Source of the DNA: a bacterium
GTDB lineage: Bacteria; CSSED10-310; JAFGSJ01
DNA: 34,594 nt
Direction of reading: 5' to 3'
Assembly: GCA_016934675.1 (NCBI GenBank)
Contig: JAFGSJ010000163.1
Coordinates: 1-34,594 of the forward strand
The notes beneath the pieces are model-generated. The model did not search any database, was not told the DNA's origin, and worked only from the letters and a program-made list of their open reading frames with translations. Shown piece after piece: positions 25,807-33,040 of the stretch; position 1 is the stretch's first letter, and each line of letters begins with the position of its first letter. The position numbers and the translations under genes were made by a program.

Positions 25807-26598
25807 ATGACCAGGCACAACGATCGAATAATGAATGAACAGCTTCCATCAGATATACCCCTGATGTATAGTGCATTTGCCGATTGGTGGCCCTTACTGT
25901 CAGCCCCCCAAGACTATGCCGAGGAGGCGGACATATTTCTGCGGACAATCCGACACAACAGTCTCAGACCGGTCAAGACTGTGCTCGAGTTGGGAAGTGG
26001 AGGGGGAAACAACGCTTCACACCTGAAGAAACACTTTACAATGACCCTGGTCGATCGGGCGGAAAATATGCTCGAAGTTAGCCGACGCCTCAACCCCGAG
26101 CTCGAACATATTCGCGGTGATATGAGGAAAGTCAGGCTTGGGCGGACTTTTGACTGTGTCTTTATCCATGATGCCATCTCCTATATCAAGACCGAGCTCG
26201 ATCTGGCGGCAACTTTCGCCACGGCCTTTTCCCATCTTGAACCGGGCGGTGTGGCCCTGTTCACGCCGGACCATGTTCGTGAAAATTTCCGTGCTCAAAC
26301 CAGCCATGGCGGACATGATGGCCCGGACCGGGCTATGAGGTACCTGGAGTGGGTCTATGATCCCGACCCGACCGACACAAGCTATCTGTGTGATTTTGCC
26401 TATATTCATCGCGACCACAACGGGCACATCCAATGCTCCTGCGATCGACATCAACTCGGATTATTCAGTCGGCAGGTCTGGTTGCGTCTCATCGCAGAAG
26501 CCGGTTTTCGGGCCCAGGCTCTGCCCTTCGAGCATAGTGAACTGGAGCCCGGTTCGTGCGAATACTTCATCGGAATAAAAGAATCACCGAAGAAATAG
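25807..26598 (+). CDS. Class I SAM-dependent methyltransferase
   Basis: About 263 residues. Motif I is TVLELGSGGGNNASHL (about residues 60-75), followed by an acidic residue at the end of strand 2 (TLVDRAENML), then IRGDMRKVRLGRTFDCVFIHDAISYI and SHLEPGGVALFTPDH. The fold is that of SAM-binding class I methyltransferases of the methyltransferase_25 type. The substrate is unknown. The start is fixed by AGGAGG 9 nt upstream. It is followed after about 115 nt by the beta-barrel protein gene, which has its own promoter-like sequence. Confidence 0.85.
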   Translation: MTRHNDRIMNEQLPSDIPLMYSAFADWWPLLSAPQDYAEEADIFLRTIRHNSLRPVKTVLELGSGGGNNASHLKKHFTMTLVDRAENMLEVSRRLNPELEHIRGDMRKVRLGRTFDCVFIHDAISYIKTELDLAATFATAFSHLEPGGVALFTPDHVRENFRAQTSHGGHDGPDRAMRYLEWVYDPDPTDTSYLCDFAYIHRDHNGHIQCSCDRHQLGLFSRQVWLRLIAEAGFRAQALPFEHSELEPGSCEYFIGIKESPKK

Positions 26599-26619
26599 TA
26601 GTTGAATCTGCCCTCGTAC

Positions 26620-26648
26620 TTGCCTTGATCTTCTTTTGCTGCTATAAA
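26620..26648 (+). promoter_or_regulatory. Candidate sigma70 promoter upstream of the beta-barrel gene
   Basis: TTGCCT (26620-26625), a 17 nt spacer and TATAAA (26643-26648), about 65 nt before the ATG at 26713. It would drive the beta-barrel and LRR genes as a unit. Confidence 0.5.
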
Positions 26649-26712
26649 CAGGCAGCATAGTTAGAACCCGGTTGTATCCACGGATATAAGAACACAGGGG
26701 AAGCTCATTACC

Positions 26713-27564
26713 ATGAGCAGAGTGTGGGTCACATCATCCGTTTTTTCGAGAGGACGAGCGCGATACATTGCCCTGATTCTGGGCTTCATCGCCCTGGTTA
26801 TTGGCAACAACACCGCCTGGGCTGAACCCTTTAGCTGTGATTGGCTGAAAAATACCGAATCAAGTTCAATTATGGTCGGGGGCTCCTACGGGTTTGAATT
26901 CGGTTGGTCCTATGCCCGGATCCACAGTAACGAAGTCGACCAGGAACAGGAACAGAATTCCGGTCCAGCCATACTGGCCCGTGTTGGCTTTTCCAGCCGT
27001 TATGAATTGAGACTCGCCTGGGAAGGCTATCAGTGGTATTCTGTCGAGGAACCCAATCTCGATGTCAATCATAAAAACGGTCCCGGAGACGGTGACATAG
27101 CACTTAAGGCTTTTCTGTTTCCAGGTGAAAACTTTGTTCCCGAAATGGCATGCCTTATCAGGCTCCCGCTCCGCTCGGGAGAAAAGAACCATGTCCGCCC
27201 TGAATATAACCCGACCCTGATGTTCTGTGCTTCCTGGACCCTTGGTCGGGCCTTTACCGTGACAGGTAATATTGGAACAACCTTCATCAGCCTTCAGGAT
27301 GAGTCATATCGCTCAGATTCAATCACCTATTTAAATAATTCCCTGGCCTTGACCTACAGGATGCAGGATTGGCTCGATCTCTTTGCTGAACTCTACAGCG
27401 ATGTGCCCGCTTCAAGCAAAGACCATTCCCACACTTATGCAGGTTTGGGCTGGACGTACAGATTTCATGAGCGTTGGCTCGGTTCTCTTTATGCCGGAAC
27501 CGCTTTGACCGAAGATGACTGTGATCTTTTACTCAGAATGAGTCTGGCAATATGGCTCGGATGA
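26713..27564 (+). CDS. Exported beta-barrel protein, MetA-type transporter family
   Basis: 283 residues. The signal peptide (hydrophobic core about residues 18-32, IALILGFIALVIG) likely ends at AWA before EPFSC. The mature part is made of alternating hydrophobic strands with terminal aromatic residues (YELRLAWEGYQWYS; LALTYRMQDWLDLFAELYSD; HTYAGLGWTYRF), ending in LRMSLAIWLG, as expected for an outer-membrane barrel. The pattern resembles the putative MetA-pathway phenol-degradation transporter family, whose function is poorly known. AGGGGAAG precedes the ATG. The LRR-protein gene follows after 24 nt with AGGAG, so the two form an operon. Confidence 0.75.
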   Translation: MSRVWVTSSVFSRGRARYIALILGFIALVIGNNTAWAEPFSCDWLKNTESSSIMVGGSYGFEFGWSYARIHSNEVDQEQEQNSGPAILARVGFSSRYELRLAWEGYQWYSVEEPNLDVNHKNGPGDGDIALKAFLFPGENFVPEMACLIRLPLRSGEKNHVRPEYNPTLMFCASWTLGRAFTVTGNIGTTFISLQDESYRSDSITYLNNSLALTYRMQDWLDLFAELYSDVPASSKDHSHTYAGLGWTYRFHERWLGSLYAGTALTEDDCDLLLRMSLAIWLG

Positions 27565-27588
27565 TATCCTCACGCCAGGAGTATCGGT

Positions 27589-28464
27589 ATGGCTGGACGT
27601 GATCTTTATCTCAAACTTAAAAAAGCGTATTCTCTGGATAATCTGACCCTAATCTCCTCGGGATTAATCGAACTCAATCGCAATGGCAATGATGTGCATC
27701 TCAGAAAGATTGCGGCTTGCCTCAAGGATGTTTTCGATCGGAAGAGTACCCGGCCCCATCAGATTTTCGCCGGATTGATCAGATTGTATCATCCCGATCG
27801 TTATAACTATTACCAGGTCCGGATCGAGACACATTTTCAGCAGGGCGATCTCAAGAAACTCCATGCCCTGGACCACATATTTAAGGTCCTTGATGCCGTT
27901 CGTAACCGAAACAGCGGTCTACTCAGCAGGGATGCTGCAACCAGACAGCATTACTCAGGTCCTGTATTTACCGGAAACGGCTCGTCTTCAGCGAATAGGA
28001 TCCGCCATGATTATGATCCTGCTTTGGGAATTCGCGACTTTTTTTCCGCTTACAAACACCTGGAATACGGTAATGTGGATGTTCCCCTCGAATATCATCA
28101 TCTCGAGGATATTGACGGGGAGCTTGATCTCTCCTCATATGAGATCGAAGACTTGACGGGTCTGGAGTATTGTCAGAATATCACTTCGCTTGATCTGTCG
28201 AATAATATGATCTCGGACATATCGTTACTGGCTGGTTTAAACGGTCTCGAAGAACTATACCTGGCTCACAACGATATCTCGGATGTGACTGCCCTGGCCC
28301 ATCTGCCCCGTCTCCTCGTTTTGGACCTTGCCGATAATAAGGTGAGTGATGTTTCCTCTTTAGGACATGGCCAGGTCCTTGAATATATTAATTTAACCGG
28401 AAATGACCTCACGCTCGAACAGATCGACGCGCTTAAAAATAGAGTGAAGATTGTTCTGAGCTGA
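27589..28464 (+). CDS. Leucine-rich repeat protein with J-domain-like N-terminus
   Basis: 291 residues, no signal peptide, so probably cytoplasmic. The C-terminal half (about 175-285) has four to five internalin-like LRRs of about 22 residues (SLDLSNNMISDISLLAGLN, ELYLAHNDISDVTALAHL, VLDLADNKVSDVSSLGHG). The N-terminal half contains FAGLIRLYHPDRYNYY (His68-Pro69-Asp70), which looks like helix II plus the HPD loop of a DnaJ J-domain, but the rest of the J-domain is hard to align. LRRs usually bind proteins. AGGAG lies 8 nt before the ATG. It is 24 nt after the beta-barrel gene, so co-transcribed. Its target is unknown. Confidence 0.8.
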   Translation: MAGRDLYLKLKKAYSLDNLTLISSGLIELNRNGNDVHLRKIAACLKDVFDRKSTRPHQIFAGLIRLYHPDRYNYYQVRIETHFQQGDLKKLHALDHIFKVLDAVRNRNSGLLSRDAATRQHYSGPVFTGNGSSSANRIRHDYDPALGIRDFFSAYKHLEYGNVDVPLEYHHLEDIDGELDLSSYEIEDLTGLEYCQNITSLDLSNNMISDISLLAGLNGLEELYLAHNDISDVTALAHLPRLLVLDLADNKVSDVSSLGHGQVLEYINLTGNDLTLEQIDALKNRVKIVLS

Positions 28465-28588
28465 GCCATGATTGCCTTTAATAGCCAGGACTCTTCTTCC
28501 CATTGCACATTTACTCATATGTCTAATAATCGAGTGGCGAAGTTCATCTGTTTCAACCCAAACCTGCGAGTGTTTTCAGAGAAAGTAG

Positions 28589-28617
28589 TTGACATTCGCT
28601 CCTATATCAGTTAATGT
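28589..28617 (+). promoter_or_regulatory. Candidate promoter for the response regulator operon
   Basis: A perfect -35 TTGACA (28589-28594), a 17 nt spacer and a weak -10 TAATGT (28612-28617), about 40 nt before the response-regulator ATG. Confidence 0.45.
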
Positions 28618-28656
28618 TTAAAGTAAGTGGGAACATTCAGCAGGCGGATAAATGAC

Positions 28657-29364
28657 ATGCCCAAAATACTGATCGTCGATGATGAACGACATATTATCGA
28701 GTTAATCTCCGTCTTGCTTGAGGACATGGAAGATTTCGAGATTATCAAGGCTTATGACGGTGATGAAGCTTTGGAAATGGTCGTCAAACACCATCCCGAA
28801 CTCGTGCTGCTGGATTATATGATGCCCAAGAAAAACGGATTGGAGGTCTTGAAGGAAATTAAAGCCCAGTTCAAGGAATGCTACGTCGTCATCATGACCG
28901 GCAAGGGTTCCGAAAAAGTCGCCGTCGAATTGATGAAAGCCGGGGCCTCGGATTATCTTCCCAAACCATTCAAGGCTGATGAGCTTATCGAAGTGGTCGA
29001 AAGCGTGCTCAAGTTCCGGATGACCGAACTCGAACGCCGGACACTCGAATCGGCCGGCCCATCGATCACGACTTATCGACGCATGGTGACCGGTTATAAC
29101 GAGAATATCGTCCACCAGGGCAAGACCTACCATATTCAAACCGAAGATTACGGGGCTGAACAGGGCGTCGTGAAATCATTTATCTATGAAAGCGGCATGA
29201 TCGTTTCGAGTCGTGAGATCGATTATTCCCGCTTCAACGATCGGACCAACCTGTCGCAAATTGTCTCAACCGTTGTCAAACGGCTCCATCACCAAATGGT
29301 TGAGGACCTGCTGATCGGCAAATTCGAACAAAATGGACGGGTTGTGGAACCGTCACCTCATTGA
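28657..29364 (+). CDS. Response regulator with unusual C-terminal domain
   Basis: 235 residues. The receiver domain (1-120) has all key residues: Asp8/Asp9, phospho-acceptor Asp53 (LVLLDYMMPKKNG), Thr81 (IMTGKG) and Lys103 (LPKPF). The C-terminal 115 residues are not a DNA-binding helix-turn-helix. They contain NENIVHQGKTYHIQTEDYG, KSFIYESGMIVSSREIDYSR and a helix with KRLHHQMVEDLLIGKF. I recognise this as a domain of unknown function that recurs alone or fused in delta-proteobacterial and related genomes. The ATG at 28657 has AGGCGG 9 nt upstream. No histidine kinase is nearby, so it is an orphan. The coiled-coil gene 14 nt downstream is a likely partner. Confidence 0.88.
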   Translation: MPKILIVDDERHIIELISVLLEDMEDFEIIKAYDGDEALEMVVKHHPELVLLDYMMPKKNGLEVLKEIKAQFKECYVVIMTGKGSEKVAVELMKAGASDYLPKPFKADELIEVVESVLKFRMTELERRTLESAGPSITTYRRMVTGYNENIVHQGKTYHIQTEDYGAEQGVVKSFIYESGMIVSSREIDYSRFNDRTNLSQIVSTVVKRLHHQMVEDLLIGKFEQNGRVVEPSPH

Positions 29365-29378
29365 GTCGGTGTCTTTCT

Positions 29379-29930
29379 ATGAACAACACGGACCTGAATA
29401 GTACTCCTCCTGACAATGCAGAAAACGGACAACACAACCAGGAGAACGGACCAGTTGGCCAACAGTACCTGGCCGGTCTGACCGTGAAGCAAGCCCACGA
29501 TTATGTGGTCCAACACCTGGCCACTCTCCAACGGACTAAATCTCAACTGGAAAATGTCAATAATGAGATCACTTTGTGGCAAAGCAGGGTCAAACTTGCT
29601 CAGGATAAGAGCAAACCCGATCTGGCCGATCAGGCCGAAAACAGGGTTCGCGAACTGCAGCAGAAAAGCAATACTCTGCAGCTTGAACTCTGGGACCTGG
29701 AGAATACAATCCCTGCATTAAAACAGGAACTGGCCCGAATGGTTGCCTTCTCACCCTCTGTCGATGCCAGCCAACTTCTCGCCCAATTCGAGCAGGTGTT
29801 GGGCAAGGACGCCATTGCCGAACAGAAAATCAATGAACAACTCAATGCCAAAAATCTCGATGATGAACTCGCCCATCTAAAAGAAAAACTGAAACAAAAA
29901 TCCGATCAGGATGGTAATATACAGCCCTGA
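29379..29930 (+). CDS. Coiled-coil protein of unknown function
   Basis: 183 residues, unrecognised. A polar N-terminus of about 30 residues (rich in Asn, Asp, Gln) is followed by long amphipathic helices with heptad patterns (QLENVNNEITLWQSRVKLAQ; ENRVRELQQKSNTLQLELWD; ELAHLKEKLKQKSDQD). There is no signal or membrane segment, so it is probably cytoplasmic. The first ATG is used; the ribosome site is weak, consistent with coupling to the response regulator ending 14 nt upstream. It may be an output or scaffold partner of that regulator. Confidence 0.7.
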   Translation: MNNTDLNSTPPDNAENGQHNQENGPVGQQYLAGLTVKQAHDYVVQHLATLQRTKSQLENVNNEITLWQSRVKLAQDKSKPDLADQAENRVRELQQKSNTLQLELWDLENTIPALKQELARMVAFSPSVDASQLLAQFEQVLGKDAIAEQKINEQLNAKNLDDELAHLKEKLKQKSDQDGNIQP

Positions 29931-29972
29931 TTTCCTTTTCGGAACAGGTACTGGATTTTGATTGTGCTGCAC

Positions 29973-30001
29973 TTGACAAGTTCATCACAACTTTATATAG
30001 T
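29973..30001 (+). promoter_or_regulatory. Strong promoter of the tRNA-Gly/tRNA-Cys unit
   Basis: TTGACA (29973-29978), a 17 nt spacer and TATAGT (29996-30001) end 12 nt before the first base of tRNA-Gly. This is close to consensus and the best-supported promoter in the window. Confidence 0.75.
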
Positions 30002-30013
30002 GATCAGATGCGA

Positions 30014-30089
30014 GCGGGAATAGCTCAGCTGGTAGAGCACAACCTTGCCAAGGTTGGGGTCGCGAGTTCGAGCCTCGTTTCCCGCTCCA
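30014..30089 (+). tRNA. tRNA-Gly (anticodon GCC)
   Basis: A full cloverleaf: acceptor gcgggaa / ttcccgc, D-arm tagctcagctggtagagca, anticodon stem-loop accttgccaaggt with GCC, and T-arm with gttcgag. The 3' CCA is encoded (30087-30089). A near-consensus promoter lies just upstream. Confidence 0.97.
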
Positions 30090-30104
30090 TTTTTTTCCGT
30101 GTCA

Positions 30105-30177
<73 letters not shown>

Positions 30178-30203
30178 TTATTTATGCGCCTCCCAAAACC
30201 GCA

Positions 30204-30320
30204 TCAAATAATGATTCTTGTGTCTATAGGTAAGTCTATTGTAACCCCGGTGCCCTTGATCGCTTCTAGAGCTACTTTACTCTTGATCTGGCTGCTTATC
30301 GTGCGACGGATAGTACCCAT
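30204..30320 (-). pseudogene. Remnant of an IS3-family OrfA (transposase helix-turn-helix part)
   Basis: A 38-residue minus-strand frame starting at 30320 (ATG, preceded by AAAGGGGAAAG) begins MGTIRRTISSQIKSKVALEA and continues IKGTGV. The SQIKSKVALEAIKG stretch is the usual start of IS3-type OrfA (compare FSAEFKAKVALEAIKGE in that family). After GT the similarity stops and the frame ends within 14 residues, so only the very N-terminus remains. It lies 26 nt past tRNA-Cys. No OrfB or inverted ends are visible. This suggests past insertion and decay next to the tRNAs. Confidence 0.6.
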
Positions 30321-30644
30321 TTTTCTTTCCCCTTTACTGCGTTTTTCATGACCGCTGTGCGATCATGCGTGGGAGACACCTTTTATCACCTTAACACGTT
30401 GTCCAGTTTTTGGTGTACAGTATAAGGAATATACTACCGCGTCAGAGGTTTCGTCCAATGATGCTTATGTTGACTGCTATATCCTAGGTTCAAGTTGATC
30501 GGATTTTTCGTGGTCCACAGATGTGGCTGTATTTTTGAAAACCCTACTCAAAACCAGGCTGATCGAAGCGGGGGAAATATCGAAGGGGTGTGGAATTGAT
30601 CAGGGAAGCATCCGCGGGCCAGTAACGAATAGTGGGGGCACATA
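30321..30644. other. Degenerate intergenic region
   Basis: This lies between the IS3 remnant and the toxin gene. It contains copy A of a diverged repeat (30448-30594). A plus-strand frame from 30523 to 30750 runs through that repeat and then antisense to the toxin gene; I treat it as decayed coding sequence, not a gene. Confidence 0.5.
30448..30594 (+). repeat. Copy A of a diverged coding-like repeat
   Basis: It pairs with 32881-33030. Read in frame, copy A gives VSSNDAYVDCYILGSS, stop, then DVAVFLKTLLKTRLIEAGEI. Copy B gives VASDDDYVDCYITGAT, stop, then DVATILKTLLRTKLIEAR. Differences often fall on third codon positions, as in once-translated paralogues. Both copies have TGA at the same place. 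Confidence 0.65.
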
Positions 30645-31010
30645 TTATATGGTAGACAAAGAAAGATCAAAGATTTCAGACAGAACTTTTCTAAGCTCAT
30701 TATGTTTTTTTTTGGGTAAAGAACCGAGACATTTGAGAATTCTATTCTGATCAATTGCAAACATTTTCCCAGTTTTTATGATAGAATCAAATTTTAGACC
30801 AGAACAGTCTTTATCTTGTCCCATAATCCGAATCTCGTCCTTCTCCAATTCTTTATCATAAGATGAAGTAATTGCAGATAAAATACACAGTCTTTTTTCT
30901 TTATTAAACCATCTTTTTGAGACAACAACTGCTGGTCTTTTTTTATCCATCTTGACATCGGTAAATGGGAAGGGAACAAGAACTACCTGACCTTGATCAA
31001 AGATTGTCAT
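30645..31010 (-). CDS. PemK/MazF-type toxin
   Basis: 121 residues. The toxins of this family are mRNA (sometimes tRNA) endoribonucleases with an SH3-like barrel. Motifs: DQGQVVLVPFPFTD at the N-terminus, KKRPAVVVS (Arg25-Pro26), a strand with CILSAITSS (Ser/Thr49 region) and CSGLKFDSIIKTGKMFAI in place of the usual TGL-x-x-x-S-v motif. I chose the ATG at 31010 because it starts the conserved barrel; a longer frame would add an unrelated N-terminus that lies inside the upstream gene. It overlaps the end of the upstream gene by 14 nt, as in coupled toxin-antitoxin pairs. Catalytic activity is inferred. Confidence 0.85.
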   Translation of the reverse strand: MTIFDQGQVVLVPFPFTDVKMDKKRPAVVVSKRWFNKEKRLCILSAITSSYDKELEKDEIRIMGQDKDCSGLKFDSIIKTGKMFAIDQNRILKCLGSLPKKKHNELRKVLSEIFDLSLSTI

Positions 31011-31281
31011 AAACAGCATCCTTATCATTATCCCAAAATGAAAAACAGTCCTCTGATAAAGCCAACCATCCATTTATATCGTCGTTTGGATCAGTAAGGT
31101 TTTTGTTTATAGGAGTTATCTCAAAAACATCCGGTTTCGTTAATAGACTATTTGGTCTCGATGGGAAAACATCATCGTATTTGACTTGCCGAATACCGAC
31201 ACTGGCTGCAATAACAACAGGACTTATAAAAGCAGTGTTATCAGTAGAAACTGAATCGTAAAATATTGCAATATTATTCAT
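30997..31281 (-). CDS. Probable antitoxin partner with novel N-terminal region
   Basis: 94 residues. The last 25 residues (LALSEDCFSFWDNDKDAVYD) look like the acidic tail of antitoxins that sit directly before PemK or VapC-type toxins (typically FWDNxxDxxYDDL). The first about 65 residues do not look like the usual AbrB or RHH DNA-binding domain and I do not recognise them. The start ATG overlaps the stop of the preceding gene (ATGA), and its end overlaps the toxin start by 14 nt. Both overlaps point to translational coupling. That it neutralises the toxin is inference from position and tail. Confidence 0.72.
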   Translation of the reverse strand: MNNIAIFYDSVSTDNTAFISPVVIAASVGIRQVKYDDVFPSRPNSLLTKPDVFEITPINKNLTDPNDDINGWLALSEDCFSFWDNDKDAVYDNL

Positions 31282-31637
31282 TTCTTACCATTCCCCTGCC
31301 ATAATTTGATGAGTTTTATTTGTTTGTCAAGCCAATCCCGAATACTAATCGCAGTAGTCAAATCCATCACGATAGAAGATTGTACAAATCTAACTAAATC
31401 TCCGCCACTTTCTATCTCTCCCTCTTTGGCATATTCAACTGAAGTACCGACCTTTTCAAGTCTTGTAACAATTTTATGTGTGGATTTTTGGGGAATGGCT
31501 GGTCTTTCATAATAGAAATGGGCATTAATATGACCACTCTGATTTGCCCCCCCAAAAGCTCCATTAATAAAACAATCACGAATGCCGTCTGGAATCACAT
31601 ACTTAAAAACAATTTTTTCTTTCGGCTTTTTGTCCAT
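31278..31637 (-). CDS. DUF3467-like small protein, first gene of the toxin operon
   Basis: 119 residues. The sequence YVIPDGIRDCFINGAFGGAN, a middle strand INAHFYYERPAIP, and a closing FVQSSIVMDLTTAISIRDWL resemble the DUF3467 pattern (a strand, a variable loop, then an R-V-V-M-s-P-x-x-A-k type helix). The function of that family is unknown. It has AAGGTG 8 nt before the ATG and a near-perfect promoter 60-90 nt upstream. It shares 4 nt with the next gene. Its presence as an obligate-looking first gene makes a three-component system plausible. Confidence 0.7.
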   Translation of the reverse strand: MDKKPKEKIVFKYVIPDGIRDCFINGAFGGANQSGHINAHFYYERPAIPQKSTHKIVTRLEKVGTSVEYAKEGEIESGGDLVRFVQSSIVMDLTTAISIRDWLDKQIKLIKLWQGNGKK

Positions 31638-31697
31638 CGTTCAACACCTTATTAGGTCACAGGTTCAGTCTCTCAAATTGCCAAATCTGCTGATTAA

Positions 31698-31726
31698 ATT
31701 ATAGGAATTTGTCCAAAATTTCGCAA
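31698..31726 (-). promoter_or_regulatory. Promoter of the three-gene toxin operon
   Basis: Read on the minus strand: TTGCGA (31726-31721), a 17 nt spacer and a perfect TATAAT (31703-31698), about 60 nt before the ATG at 31637. Confidence 0.65.
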
Positions 31727-31939
31727 GATATATGTTAAATTGTCTGAAATATTCTATCCTCAATATGTCTGAGCTCGATCCTACCACTTCCACATAATAC
31801 AGTCAAGTTTTCCTATACCAGAATCCACTGGAGGGCCATAGTTGTATTATTTTCTCTGTCCGAGAGGGATCTACCTGCCAGAAAAAAAAGGATGGCCTTA
31901 TTTTGGCGCTGGCGAGTTTTTGCCGGGCTGTCGATTCGG

Positions 31940-31968
31940 TTGACATTTCTCTCTAGATCACTCATACT
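31940..31968 (+). promoter_or_regulatory. Promoter of the DUF4124-like protein gene
   Basis: A perfect TTGACA (31940-31945), 17 nt, then CATACT (31963-31968), 21 nt before the ATG at 31990. Confidence 0.55.
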
Positions 31969-31989
31969 GATTTTAAGAGGATTCCGCTC

Positions 31990-32430
31990 ATGAGAAAAAT
32001 GATTGCTATAGCTCTGCTTTGCCTTGTTCCTTCACTCTGTACTGCAACCATAACCAGTTATGTCGATGAGAGCGGGATACTTCATATCGAGTCAATCGAG
32101 GGTGGCGAACCTTCACAAAACCTATTCGGGTTTTCTGATATTTATCTCGAAGTATTCCAGATCAGAGAGGGTGATAAGAAGGACGGCAAGGTTCAACTCT
32201 TGATTGATATTTCCGTTGAGAACAACACGGGAAAACAGATTTTAATGAACGAACCGTGGAAAAACTTCAAGGCAAAAACAGGCGATTCAACATTTTCAAT
32301 CCTATCACCTGGAGCCACAAAACCAATTCCCTTCAATAGTAGTGCAGTTGATACACTCATTTTTGAGATACCGGAAAGGGAGTATTATGGGGAACACTTC
32401 ATGATCGAGGGACGACCTTCATTATTGTAA
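31990..32430 (+). CDS. Small exported protein with DUF4124-like start
   Basis: 146 residues. A signal peptide (MRKMIAIALLCLVPSLCTAT) is followed by ITSYVDESGILHIES, the pattern of DUF4124 (aromatic, D-x-x-G-x-x-h), a short domain of unknown role at the N-terminus of periplasmic proteins. The rest is beta-rich (QLLIDISVENNTGKQILM; DTLIFEIPEREYYG) and may form a small sandwich. A ribosome site AAGAGG and a good promoter precede the ATG. It stands alone between the toxin operon and the membrane protein gene on the opposite strand. Confidence 0.72.
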   Translation: MRKMIAIALLCLVPSLCTATITSYVDESGILHIESIEGGEPSQNLFGFSDIYLEVFQIREGDKKDGKVQLLIDISVENNTGKQILMNEPWKNFKAKTGDSTFSILSPGATKPIPFNSSAVDTLIFEIPEREYYGEHFMIEGRPSLL

Positions 32431-32521
32431 ACGCCTTCCAGCACCTGAAAACAGGGTATCCATTTCTATCCGGGAAGCTCGGAGGAGTGGCGGTGACCCT
32501 TGTGTGCATTGTTTTAAATAA

Positions 32522-32797
32522 TTACCTACCCGGTCCTGGACCACAGGGAATCCCGCATATATCGCAGCTCGTTTTCTCGATAGTGATTGAAATTCTAGCC
32601 TTTTTTCGCTTGCCTTGAAGAAGATAACAACCGATAAGTCCGCCAGGGATGATTATCATAAATATTACCATTGAAATGACAGATATCTGTCGCGGAGGGA
32701 ATATCTTCTCCAAGATCGGAACCAGTGCGATGACATAAAAAGTAATGAAAATGAGGAGGAATGGGATTGCTAGTAAAGCAGCGCAACCGGTCCCCAC
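32522..32797 (-). CDS. Possible small membrane protein
   Basis: 91 residues with two clear hydrophobic segments (about 5-28 and 40-61), a Lys/Arg cluster after the second (QGKRKKAR) and a Cys-Pro-Gly-rich tail (CDICGIPCGPGPGR). The start would be GTG with AAGG a few nt upstream. I do not recognise it. The amino-acid composition favours a real inner-membrane protein, but there is no supporting context. Confidence 0.4.
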   Translation of the reverse strand: MGTGCAALLAIPFLLIFITFYVIALVPILEKIFPPRQISVISMVIFMIIIPGGLIGCYLLQGKRKKARISITIEKTSCDICGIPCGPGPGR

Positions 32798-32880
32798 CGC
32801 CTTGGAGAGCCCTAAACTTCGATGCAGGATTTAGCCGGATAGAGATAAAATGTAAGCGGTACATTGCCCTGATTACCTTT

Positions 32881-33030
32881 GTTGCCAGTGATGACGATTA
32901 TGTTGATTGCTACATCACGGGAGCCACTTGAAGGGAGCAGGAATATGAGCCCGCAGATGTGGCCACAATCCTGAAAACCCTGCTTAGGACCAAGCTGATC
33001 GAAGCGCGATAAATCTCGGAGGGGGATGGC
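32881..33030 (+). repeat. Copy B of a diverged coding-like repeat
   Basis: Partner of 30448-30594, same orientation, 2.4 kb away, one codon longer. It reads VASDDDYVDCYITGAT, stop (TGA), then an open stretch with ADVATILKTLLRTKLIEAR, then a second stop. The open frame before it (KRYIALITF) also looks coding. The two copies enclose the toxin operon and two small genes. Confidence 0.65.
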
Positions 33031-33040
33031 TGAATTTGAT

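Larger units (their letters stand above)
31638..31989. other. Divergent intergenic region with two promoters
   Basis: This separates the toxin operon (minus) from the small secreted protein gene (plus). It holds a minus-strand promoter (31698-31726) and a plus-strand one (31940-31968). I see no gene between them. It is AT-rich near the toxin operon. Confidence 0.6.

Noticed and set aside
30523..30750. 75-codon plus-strand open frame with GTG start
   Set aside because: The first half is repeat copy A, the second half is antisense to the toxin gene, so it is a chance fusion of decayed and shadow sequence.
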